Assembly (NCBI GenBank): GCA_026075535.2
Contig: AP026549.1
Span: 9,848,918-9,912,917, forward strand
Direction of reading: 5' to 3'
Origin: Tricholoma matsutake
Taxonomy: Eukaryota; Basidiomycota; Agaricomycetes; Agaricales; Tricholomataceae
DNA: 64,000 nucleotides
In this document: piece by piece, positions 56,239-64,000 of the stretch
How positions within the stretch are numbered: the first letter of the stretch is position 1
Layout: each line of letters begins with the position of its first letter
The notes under the pieces: model-generated
Databases searched by the model: none
What the model saw: only the letters and a program-made list of their open reading frames with translations
Told to the model about the DNA's origin: nothing
Made by a program: the position numbers and the translations under genes

Positions 56239-59058
56239 CCCTGGGACCTGATGGCCTGGACTCGTCAACGTAACCTCCCATCATACGAGGCAATCTCTTA
56301 TCAAGGAGAACCTTGCAACGATCTGGATTCTCTCTGGGCTGCCCTTGATGGGTCCTATAACACTGCTTCAGATCGAGTAGTCGATCTGAGCATTCTAGAT
56401 GAACTCGATCCAGTGCCTGAAAGGGTCTGGGTCCCGTTCTCTGTCACAGAAATGAAAGAAGCGCTTAACGTGTGTTCTTCCTGATCCACTCCAGGTCCTG
56501 ATCATGTAACATGGTCGCATCTAAAACACTGGTGTAGCAACCCAGAGGTGGCAGGTCTCATCACCTGCATCACTGAGGCTTGTATCACTGCTGGCCACTG
56601 GCCGGCTCACTTCAAGGAATCCCTGTCGGTAATCATCCCGAAACCAGGGAAACCTAACTATTCTAAGCCAAAGTCGTTCAGGCCTATCGTGCTACTGAAC
56701 ACTCTGGGCAAATTAGTCGAGAAGATGCTGTCTAGGCGACTTCAATTTGATGGAGTTGCACATGAAGCCTTCAAGCAGAACCAGTTCGGAGGCGTTGCCC
56801 AGCGTTCCACTGAGGATGCAGGAATCTACCTCACCCATCTTGTTAGAGCAGGATGGGCCAAAGGACTCAAATCTAGTGTTGTCGCTTTTGACATTGCTCA
56901 GTTCTTCCCCTCCCTAAACCATCAGGTCTCACTGGAGATAATCTCTCAGTCGGGATTCCCTGTGCAAGTGGTGAATTTCTTCCGTTCATACCTGGTCGGT
57001 CGCAAGATGACCTACAAATGGAACACCTTCTCATCTGGCTCCTTTGCAGCAGATGTGGGGGTGGGACAGGGCTCTGCCTTGTCCCCCATCTTATCGGTGT
57101 TGTACCTAATGCCCATCATGAAGCTCTTCAGAAGAAGCGACATTGGCAGGAATGTTGATCTCATGTCTTATGTGGACGATGGCACACTCATCGCCCGCTC
57201 TTCACAGTTGGAGGACAATCTCCCCCTTCTCAAAGAAGCGTATGGATGGATCTTCCAGGCGTTCACCTCCCTCGGACTTGTCTTAGAACACGACAAGTCG
57301 GAGATATTTCACTTTTCAAGGTCGAGGAGATTCACTCCCCTACCTATAGACCTTGGCTTTACTCCCTACATGGGCAATACCCCTCTCAAACCCAAAGTCA
57401 CCTGGAGGTACCTGGGGTTTTTCTTTGATCGCAAACTATCCTTTAAGGAGCATACATGATTCTATTCCACCAAAGCCATCACTACTGCAAGGGCAATGGG
57501 AATGCTCGGCAATTCTGTAAGAGGGTTAACTCCCATGCAGAAACGTCTTCTTTACCATTCATGTGTTGTGCCCATCATGATGTATGGACTGAGACTCTGG
57601 CACTTCAAAGGCACACACGTCAAGGGTGTCATCAAAACATTGGCCCAGGTGCAGTCCATTGCTGCACGCTGGATCCTTGGTGCATTCCAAACCACCCCTA
57701 TCGGTGGCCTGGAGAGTATCGCAGGATTGCTGCCTATGCAGCTGTTACTGCGTCATTTAGTCAACAGAGGGGTATTCAGAACCCCCCTAAGGGCGATCTT
57801 AGGGCCTAATCACGTTGGCACCACCCACCCTCATGAGCTAGGACTCTGGGGAGGGGACATGCTTGACACACTTACCCTACAAGGTCCATCTGTCGCTTTG
57901 GCTGCAGCTCTGGCCCTCGTGCCAGGCGATGAATTCGACCCCTTTGGGGAAGAAAACACACCTGGAAACAGAGTGAAGGATCTATTCCCCACTCGCTTTT
58001 CCTCTCATTGCCTCACCTCTAAGGAGGATGGAGCGAGGAATTCTTACAGGAGTGACCTCGACAAGGCCTGGGCTTCGGCCCAGGTAGAGGATGACACTCT
58101 CGTCGTTGCAGTGGACGCTTCGGTGCCCACAGATGCGAAATATCAAGCTGTCGCCTGTGCTCTTGTCTTCGGACAGGGAGAACAGGTAGATTGTGTTGTC
58201 TCAGCTTCTGGGAGGAGAACCCCCCCTGGAAGTCGAACTCTTCACCCTCCAACTAGGCATCTCGGCTGCTTGCAGCAGAGGGTGCAAAAGGTTGGTGATA
58301 TTCTTGTATTCTACCATGGGCATCGAGTCCCTATTGAGTCCCTAATTGATCCAAAACCACGCTCTGGGCAAATCTTTGCCCTGGACGCTTGTCGCTCTCT
58401 TCGCCCCTGGCTAGCTGGGGACGAGGGGAGGAACATTACATTCTGGCATGTCCCCTCGAAATTCGAGTGGAACGTACACAAGATGGCTCACGATGTAGCT
58501 ACATCGACCAAGATCTCCATGGGCACACACCCGTGGACATCTCTAGACTACCTTAAAAACCAGGTCAAAAAGGCTGTTTGTAAGGATTGGCACACCCGGT
58601 TCTCAGATCCGGCGTACCGTGGATGGCATTTCTACCAGCTCAAAGGAGTGGGTGGAAAACTGGTGCTACCCTCGACTCACAAAGGTGGGAACCGTGGATG
58701 GCATTTCTACCAGCTCAAAGGAGTGGGTGGAAAACTGGTGCTACCCTCGACTCACAAAGGTGGGCCTTGGCTGAAAGTTATGGGAAACAACACTACGATG
58801 ACTTCCCGTGCAACTCGTATGATCACTGGCCATGCTCCCATAGGGGAGTATCGTCACTGTCTCTCCCTCAACAGGGAGTACCAATGTTGGTGCCTTGGCC
58901 CTGAGATTCAAACTCGGGATCATCTATTACGCGTCTGCCCCATGGTGGATTGCAAAGAAACTCGTGCAAGCCCAGACTCTGTCGAAGGCTTCCACGAATT
59001 TTTGGACAATAATCCTGTATTAGGATTGTTCACCCCGCTTGCATGGGATCCAGGATAA
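56239..59058 (+). pseudogene. LINE-5 ORF2, RT and RNase H part
   Basis: RT: TGA at 56482 (CSS*STPGPD; CGA/CGT elsewhere), VIIPKPGKPNYSKPKSFRPI, FDIAQFFPSLNH, MSYVDDGTLIARS at 57163. A TGA at 57457 is shared exactly with LINE-3. RNase H: VVAVDASVPTDAKYQAVACA; near 58220 an insertion shifts the frame (RRTPPGSRTLHPPT) and a later one restores it, with a short repeat of ATCGAGTCCCT at 58321-58342. A perfect 75-bp in-frame duplication lies at 58616-58765. C-terminus CWCLGPEIQTRDHLLRVC, ending at 59058. Confidence 0.88.
58616..58765 (+). repeat. Perfect 75-bp tandem duplication in LINE-5
   Basis: 58616-58690 and 58691-58765 are identical by eye, in frame, repeating 25 codons that include GWHFYQLKGVGGKLVLPS. 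No substitution separates them, so the event is recent compared with the LINE. Confidence 0.9.
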
Positions 59059-59689
59059 GTTGTGCATGCAGGGCATATGACCCCCGTCTGGTTCTGGCTA
59101 GTGTAATCGGTACATTGGGGTGGCTGTAGGGCACCAGACAAGTCCGTTAACCCTCATAAAGGGGGCCTGCCCGTGTTCAGGAGCGACTGTCAGGGCGGGG
59201 GGACACGAAACCAGCTACCGGTTCGGGGAGGCACCTGAGCACTTCCAGATCCTCTGTCGGTTATGCGTTACGATGATGCAGTTGACTATGCTTTACTTTC
59301 CGAGCTGAGAGGCTCATGTCAGGGCAGCAGTTTCCCCTAAATCTTGCACACATACCCATAGGGATTCGGGGAACACGGCATTGTCAAGTCCGGGTTGTCG
59401 GTACGCCACTACTGGCAAGTCTGTTTACTCAATAAAGGGGGCCCCCTTAGTGGTCATCACAGCTATCCAGGTGGTTGGTGTGAAGATCAGCAGGAGGAGG
59501 ACTTGGGTTGGGCGTAGTGTACTCAGTTTGTATGTTTCTACCACGGACTGCGTTCGGGCGTCGCGTTATAAATTTTTCACCCAAAAAAAAAAAAAAAAAA
59601 AGTAGACCGAGTGGAGTCCAAGTGGAATGCATTTCAACCAAATGATAAGTCAATTAGATATGAGCTCAAAGGACTTCGGAGTTGGTGAA

Positions 59690-59805
59690 TTTCATAAAGT
59701 ACCCACAAAATAAATTTGTGTACTGCAGGAATTGAACTCAAGACCTCACCATAAGGAATCACATGACAAACCAAACAAGTGTGCTCAACCACTTGAGCCA
59801 CAGGA
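59690..59805 (-). ncRNA. tRNA-derived SINE or degenerate tRNA-like sequence
   Basis: On the minus strand GTGGCTCAAGTGGTTGAGCAC (59801-59781; here 20 bases of it matter) resembles a pol III A box and D arm, and GAGTTCAATTCC (59739-59728) resembles a B box (GGTTCGANTCC with one change at the first G and C->T/A at CpG). The spacing of about 45 bp is close to that in tRNAs. No acceptor stem closes, so it is not a working tRNA. The A/T-rich body continues to about 59640. Confidence 0.45.
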
Positions 59806-59910
59806 GATTTATTAGGGTTCAATATAAGGTTTACTTATGACTCAACTTTTCATATTCTTTGAGGAAGCATTTTTCAAACAATTAAGATCAAAAAATTTTA
59901 ATTAGCCACA

Positions 59911-60160
59911 TCCCTCGTGTAGGACACAAGGGAGTGGGTATAATATAATAATAAACAAAAAAAAACCCCTCTCGCATCTTGCGAGAGGGGGGGGATTATT
60001 ACTATGTACATAAAAAACTAAACCCCTCGCGTTCGGCGTGATGGGGGGATTCGTAAGTACTACAATATATATATCCCTCGCATTCAGTGCGAGGGGGGAG
60101 CAGAGATAAATTAAAAATAATAAAGACCTCCCCACGCAAAATGCAGGGGACGGGGGGTTG
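59911..60160. repeat. Array of five GC-rich palindromes in A/T-rich spacers
   Basis: TCCCTCGTGT-AGG-ACACAAGGGA (59911-59933), CCCCTCTCGCA-TCT-TGCGAGAGGGG (59966-59990, perfect 11-bp stem), an imperfect CCCCTCGC...GCG...GGGG (60023-60046), CCCTCGCA-TTCAG-TGCGAGGG (60075-60095, perfect 8-bp stem) and CCCC...GCA-AAA-TGC...GGGG (60130-60150). They share a CCCTCGCA core and are spaced about 50-60 bp apart. No coding signal. Confidence 0.7.
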
Positions 60161-60236
60161 GGGGATGCGGTCTGGGGTGGGTGTTGTTGCCCACCCCTCC
60201 TCGCATGCGTCCGTCGCCATAGCAAGCTGCACCCAT

Positions 60237-60672
60237 CATCCACCCTACAAGCAGAGGCTCGTAGGCATGGGGATGGGTACCGTGATTGTCGTAACCCTGG
60301 TGTACCTGCCATCCACCTGACGAGCAGGTGCTCGTCGGCGTGGGGTGGGTGTGTTGTCAGTTTTGTGGGTCTCCTAGTTCGGAGGGGTTGGGGGGAATGG
60401 TCAGTGATGTGGCATGCAAGGGAGGGGGTAGGTGGGTGCTTACCAGGTGGGTATCCTGCTCCACAGGTCTCCCGGTACCCCTCTGCCGTCTCCTATCCTT
60501 TATCGACACCCTCACATCCCGTTTGGACAGGGAGGAGGGGGCTGGCATGGGTGTCGTTGGGTCTGGGTCGTTCTGGGTCCTGGTGCTGGTAGGCGGCATC
60601 GTCATCGTCGTCGTCGACTGCACACACTCACGATCCACCCTATGAGCAGGGGCTCATAGGCATGGGGTGGGT
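60237..60672. repeat. Three dispersed stem-loop repeats with changing stems
   Basis: Units at 60237-60278, 60309-60350 and 60631-60672 share CATCCAC(C)...AGCAG.G.CTC...GGCRTGGGG(A)TGGGT. The central stems are CCTACAAGC/GCTCGTAGG, GACGAGC/GCTCGTC and CCTATGAGC/GCTCATAGG. The sequence differs but pairing is kept in two; the first has one mismatch at a former CpG. Confidence 0.65.
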
Positions 60673-60674
60673 GT

Positions 60675-60972
60675 GTTGGCTCATTTGTGGGTGGTGGTGT
60701 CGTTACTAGTAGATTATAACCTAGAAAACTCAAAAAACGAGTTAGTTAGTTGATAAAAACAAAAACAAAACAAAAAAAACTTTTGTAGGGCCCAAATGAT
60801 GCGATCTGCGTGGTTTGGGCCCGCGTTGGCTCGTTTGTGGCTGGTGGTGTTGTTACTAGTAGATTATAACCTAGAAAACTCAAAAAACGAGTTGGTTAGT
60901 TGATAAAAACAAAAACAAAACAAAAAACTTATGTAGGGCCCAAACGACGCGATCTGCATGATTTAGGCCTGC
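60675..60972. repeat. 150-bp direct tandem repeat, two copies
   Basis: 60675-60824 and 60825-60972 both run from GTTGGCTC through GTTACTAGTAGATTATAAC, CTCAAAAAACGAGTT and AAAAACAAAACAAAA to TAGGGCCCAAA...GGGCCCGC or GGCCTGC. They differ by about a dozen substitutions and a 2-bp length change. LINE-6 inserted exactly at the next unit boundary. Confidence 0.88.
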
Positions 60973-60974
60973 GT

Positions 60975-61820
60975 TTTTTTTTTTTTTTTTTGGGTCAAAA
61001 ATTTATAACGCGACGCCCGAACACAGTCCGCAGTAGAGACATACAAACGAAGTACACTACACCCAGCCCAAGTCCTCCTCCTGCTGAACTTCGCACCAAC
61101 CACCTGGATAGCTGCGATGCCCACTAAGGGGGCCCCCTTTATCGAGTAAACGGACTTGCCAGTGGTGGCGTACCGACAACCCGAACTTCACGATATCGTG
61201 TTCCCCGAATCCCTATGGGTATGAGTGCAAGATTTAGGGGATATTGCTGCCCCGACGTGAGCCTCTCAGCTCGGAAAGGAAAGCATAGTCGACTGAGTCG
61301 CCATAATGCGTAACTGACAGTGGATCTGGAAGCGCTCAGGCGCCTCCCCAAACCGGTATCTAGTTTCATGTTCCCCCTTCCTGACAGTCGCTCCTGAACA
61401 TGGGTGGGCCCCCTTTATGAGGGTTAATGGACTCATCTGGTGCCCTACGGCCACCCCGACATACCGATAACACTAGCCAGAACCAGACGGGGGTCATACG
61501 CCCTGCACGCACAACCTATCCTGGATCCCACGCAAGTGAGTTGAATGACCCGAGAACCGGGTTATTGGCCATAAATTTGTGGAAGCCTTCGACGGAGTCT
61601 GGGCTTGCACGAGTTTCCTTGCGATCCACCTTAGGGCAGACGCGTAGTAAATGGTCTCGAGTTTGTATCTCGGGGCCAAGGCACCAACATTGGTACTCCC
61701 CGTCGAGGGATAAACGTTGACGATACTCCCCTATAGGAGCATGGCCAGTGATCATTCGAGTTGAACGGGAGGTCAACGTGGTGTTGTTTCCCATTACTTT
61801 CAGCCAAGGTCCACCTTTGG
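60975..61820 (-). mobile_element. LINE copy 6, 3' end only, hosting A9
   Basis: Poly(T) 60975-60991, then the complement of the LINE 3' UTR, then the end of ORF2 to 61820, where A9 begins. The rest of the LINE lay distal to A9 and is absent because the chromosome ends. Confidence 0.9.
61516..61820 (-). pseudogene. LINE-6 ORF2 C-terminus
   Basis: On the minus strand KGGPWLKVMGNNTTLTSRST, RMITGHAPIGEYRQRLSLDG, CWCLGPEIQTRDHLLRVC and FNSLAWDPG. About 100 codons, open, with the small zinc motif complete. Truncated by A9. Confidence 0.88.
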
Positions 61821-63867
61821 CGCTCCTTGACTTGTTACAACCACAATAAACAGTGGTAAACACCTCTGCTCAACGTTGCTTGCGAGGTCGACACTTCAAT
61901 TTTCGTCCGATTTTCGATCGGATTTCACCATCACGAACGCTCTCGGCGTCTCCAGGCCTGCCCTGATTTGCTAAGAGATCCATCCACCCGATCTCCGTGG
62001 ATGCCTCGGGCACTGTTTCTGACAGTGTCTGCTATTCATCTCACTCTCCTGGGCTTCGAGGATCCTGGTTAGGTGAGTGTTGGCAATGAAAGAGTAGTCT
62101 GGGCCCCTATGGGGGCTTAGAGTGGGTGTGGGATGCCTACTTCAATGCTTGCCCAAGTCGTCGCATTCGTTTAGCTGGGGGAGGTCTGGCTCAGGAGGAG
62201 GGACATATTCACTGGATTGTGGGTCGTCTGGGAGGCTTCCTACCTCCATGCTGCATGAGTTTCTACATCTAGAGACCTGCTACACTGACTACCCATTGGA
62301 ATACACCATTGTTAAAAGGGGCCAGGTGATGGTGCCCCCTGGTGGCTAGGTCGACGCTCTGGTGGCCACTACTCACCACCGACTCTTTACCTCTGGAACT
62401 CACACCCTTGAGGTGTTTGGAACCGGGTTCAATCGTCCCTCCCAATCGGCAGCAGGATTTGTGGCCTGCCTGCCCCCTCGGAGCGTCTGGAGGCTGTGTC
62501 GGGTGGACCCAGAATTGCGATAAGGGACCATCTGCTATCGTTATCACGCTACGTATCTTGACTTCTACCATCATCTACTTGTGCTAAATCATCCTCAATG
62601 GCCTCTACAAACCGTGGAGCGCGAACTCGACACCAGGCGGCACATGGCGACCCCCTCTTATACACAAACGCCGACTTTGCAGACTTTGACGACAACTACC
62701 TCCCAGAGTTCGGGCACGTCTCCTTGAGCGGATGGGACTCTGATGTGGCTAACCAGTTCCACAATCTTTGGGCGGAGGATGACTCCTCCGACCTGCCAGA
62801 CAACGATGACGGCTCTGCCACCGGCGGAGACGTCGAATTCATTCCAGGTCTCACTGAGCTAGCCTCGCAGGAGACGATAAACCACTTCTTGGTGTCACAA
62901 GTGATAGCCGATGAGGTGCATGATCTGGCTCTCGAGCTTGGGCTCGAGGCCAACAACAATCAAGAGCTTGGCATTGCCGAGCTCCTCTATCCAGAGGGGC
63001 AGCAGGAGCAATCTGCGCTGCCCCTCCCCACATCACCGGGTTCATCCGCCATCCCAGAGTTGGTGGAGGATGAGCCTCCGTTGTTGAGAGATGAGAGGGT
63101 GGAAATAACATCCACCTCTCATGGCTTTCTACACTTACTGGAGGCTATGACGATCTTCGTCGGTACCGTCCAAGTATCTGCCGTTCCGCTCATTGAGAGG
63201 AACGCATGGCGCCAGATGGCCTGGGAATTATTCACGACCACCTGGCGATTGTCTGAGCCAATGTCGGCAGAACTAGCAGCTGCCAGATTGCCTCTCGACC
63301 TCACGTCACCGGCAGCCTTCAGGGCTTCCTACGCGGCTAGGCAGGCAGCTCATGCAGAGCTCCATCATGGGGAACCCTCGTCCTCATCACGACACTGCCG
63401 TCCTCGAGGTCCTCGAGCACAGCAGCGCTGCTACTGAAAGGGGGGTGTCACCCCCCCACATCTACTCCCACCAATTGGTTGGTGGCCGATATCGGGATAG
63501 TGGCAGCTTGTCGCTTCCCTCTACCTTCTCTCCGCTGCGGGGGGGACGTTGTTACCGAGTGTATGCCCTCGTCGGCATCTACTCGAAGGGGGCCTTGGCC
63601 CCCTATCCACGGTAGTTCCGGTGAATAACCAGGTGAACAACCAGCTACCACATCTCTGTCACTCGTGCAGGAGCGCGGTGATGGTCCATCTCATTCATCT
63701 GGGGTGGTCAATCCTCGCTGGTCAGGAGCATGCAGATGGTTATTCCTCCTGCAAGGGGGGATTTACAGTGAATTAACACGGCCGCGCCTGATCTGACTTT
63801 GGTTGCATATGTGGCTGGGGGACCGGTTCGCACCAGTGGGTGATCTAATGGCTAGCTTCGGGAGGGG
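61821..63867 (+). mobile_element. Element A copy A9, 3' end lost and capped by telomere repeats
   Basis: It starts at the common 5' end (CGCTCCTTGACTTG), has the leader with a CACTGT-TTCTG-ACAGTG hairpin (62011-62026), an intact type-2 ORF, and 430 bp of 3' region. It stops at GCTAGCTTCGGGAGGGG (63851-63867), where other copies go on with GGGCTCCCCCTCCAGATTATTG. The last about 200 bp and poly(A) are missing and TTAGGG repeats follow directly. Confidence 0.92.
62598..63437 (+). CDS. Element A ORF, intact copy (279 aa, unknown function)
   Basis: This is the only undamaged copy: ATG 62598 (MASTNRGARTRHQ) to TGA 63437. It is acidic in its N-terminal half (FDDNYLPEFGHVSLSGW, WAEDDSSDLPDNDD), then FIPGLTELASQETINHFLV, LALELGLEANNNQELGIAEL, IPELVEDEPPLLRDERVEI, SHGFLHLLEAMTIFVGTVQV, WRQMAWELFTTTWRLSEPMS, LDLTSPAAFRASYAARQAAH, and a basic end RHCRPRGPRAQQR. 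I see no zinc knuckle, RT, nuclease, signal peptide or membrane segment. The N-terminal half differs strongly from the A2/A4/A8 version; the C-terminal half is nearly the same. It could be an RNA-binding or targeting protein of the element, but nothing in it proves this. Confidence 0.65.
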   Translation: MASTNRGARTRHQAAHGDPLLYTNADFADFDDNYLPEFGHVSLSGWDSDVANQFHNLWAEDDSSDLPDNDDGSATGGDVEFIPGLTELASQETINHFLVSQVIADEVHDLALELGLEANNNQELGIAELLYPEGQQEQSALPLPTSPGSSAIPELVEDEPPLLRDERVEITSTSHGFLHLLEAMTIFVGTVQVSAVPLIERNAWRQMAWELFTTTWRLSEPMSAELAAARLPLDLTSPAAFRASYAARQAAHAELHHGEPSSSSRHCRPRGPRAQQRCY

Positions 63868-64000
63868 TTAGGGTTAGGGTTAGGGTTAGGGTTAGGGTTA
63901 GGGTTAGGGTTAGGGTTAGGGTTAGGGTTAGGGTTAGGGTTAGGGTTAGGGTTAGGGTTAGGGTTAGGGTTAGGGTTAGGGTTAGGGTTAGGGTTAGGGT
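63868..64000 (+). repeat. Telomere: 22 perfect TTAGGG repeats
   Basis: 133 bases of uninterrupted TTAGGG reach the window end. The G-rich strand runs 5'->3' outward, so this is a right-hand chromosome end. The first repeat follows GGGAGGGG of element A with no other subtelomeric spacer. Confidence 0.98.

Larger units (their letters stand above)
52739..59600 (+). mobile_element. LINE copy 5, 5'-truncated in ORF1, hosting A8
   Basis: The TSD is GACTGACTGGAGTC (52725-52738) and GACCGAGTGGAGTC (59605-59618). It starts in the ORF1 C-terminus (NFWRHRFDRDWIKVRYDEV), passes the ORF1/ORF2 junction at 52855-52870, is split by A8 (52982-55226), then gives endonuclease, RT, RNase H, 3' UTR and poly(A) (59583-59600). 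Confidence 0.9.

Noticed and set aside
59911..60672. CRISPR-like array
   Set aside because: Repeats are diverged, spacers are not uniform, and the genome is eukaryotic.
62340..62435. Pol III A and B boxes in the element A leader (TGGCTAGGTCGA and GGGTTCAATC)
   Set aside because: The T-arm does not pair, the spacing is long, and the site is over 500 bases from the 5' end.
61821..64000. Element A as a telomere-building retroposon like Drosophila HeT-A
   Set aside because: A9 points its 3' end toward the telomere, the reverse of end-attached elements, and lacks that 3' end. Other copies have TSDs at internal sites, and TTAGGG repeats are present.

Overview
The window is the right-hand end of a chromosome from a filamentous basidiomycete, most likely an Agaricomycete. 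The last 133 bases are perfect TTAGGG repeats with the G-rich strand running 5'->3' to the window end. Introns are about 50 bp with GT...AG and CTNAY branch sites. The gene content is typical of basidiomycete subtelomeres: a telomere-linked RecQ-type helicase relic, Ty1/copia and Ty3/gypsy elements, and RNase H-bearing LINEs. The species cannot be named from the sequence.

Layout. 1-1.3 kb holds a copia gag relic. 1.3-13.7 kb is a decayed telomere-linked helicase gene, split by a nearly complete copia element (5764-12522) whose 3' LTR is itself split by a 1.37-kb solo-LTR-like insert. 14.7-18.1 kb is a truncated Ty3/gypsy element. 18.1-63.9 kb is a nest of three interacting families: (1) six copies or pieces of one LINE (ORF1 with zinc knuckles; ORF2 with endonuclease, reverse transcriptase and RNase H); (2) nine copies or pieces of a 1.9-2.3-kb retroposon, here called element A, which has one acidic ORF of about 270-280 codons, no reverse transcriptase, and a 3' tail and poly(A) shared with the LINE; (3) a second Ty3/gypsy chromovirus spread over 18 kb by later insertions. 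A short non-element stretch (52.34-52.72 and 59.6-60.97 kb) carries a tRNA-like SINE, arrays of small palindromes and a 150-bp tandem repeat. The window ends in an element A copy cut off and capped by telomere repeats.

How the parts relate. Element A looks like a parasite of the LINE: common 3' end, poly(A), target-site duplications (TSDs) of 11-17 bp. Its copies carry an ORF kept largely open and a 5' hairpin with base-pair covariation. Most TSD differences, and most in-frame stops in copia and the LINEs, are C->T/G->A changes, mainly at CpG, so methylated-cytosine decay is the main mutational force. Two element A copies with perfect TSDs (25099-27340 and 31196-33454) appear youngest. The telomere-capped copy has an intact ORF.

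The most novel observations are the ORF-bearing tail-sharing element A, its covarying hairpin, its direct capping by telomere repeats, and an intron-containing antisense gene for a coiled-coil plus Zn2Cys6-type protein between pol and the 3' LTR of the chromovirus.
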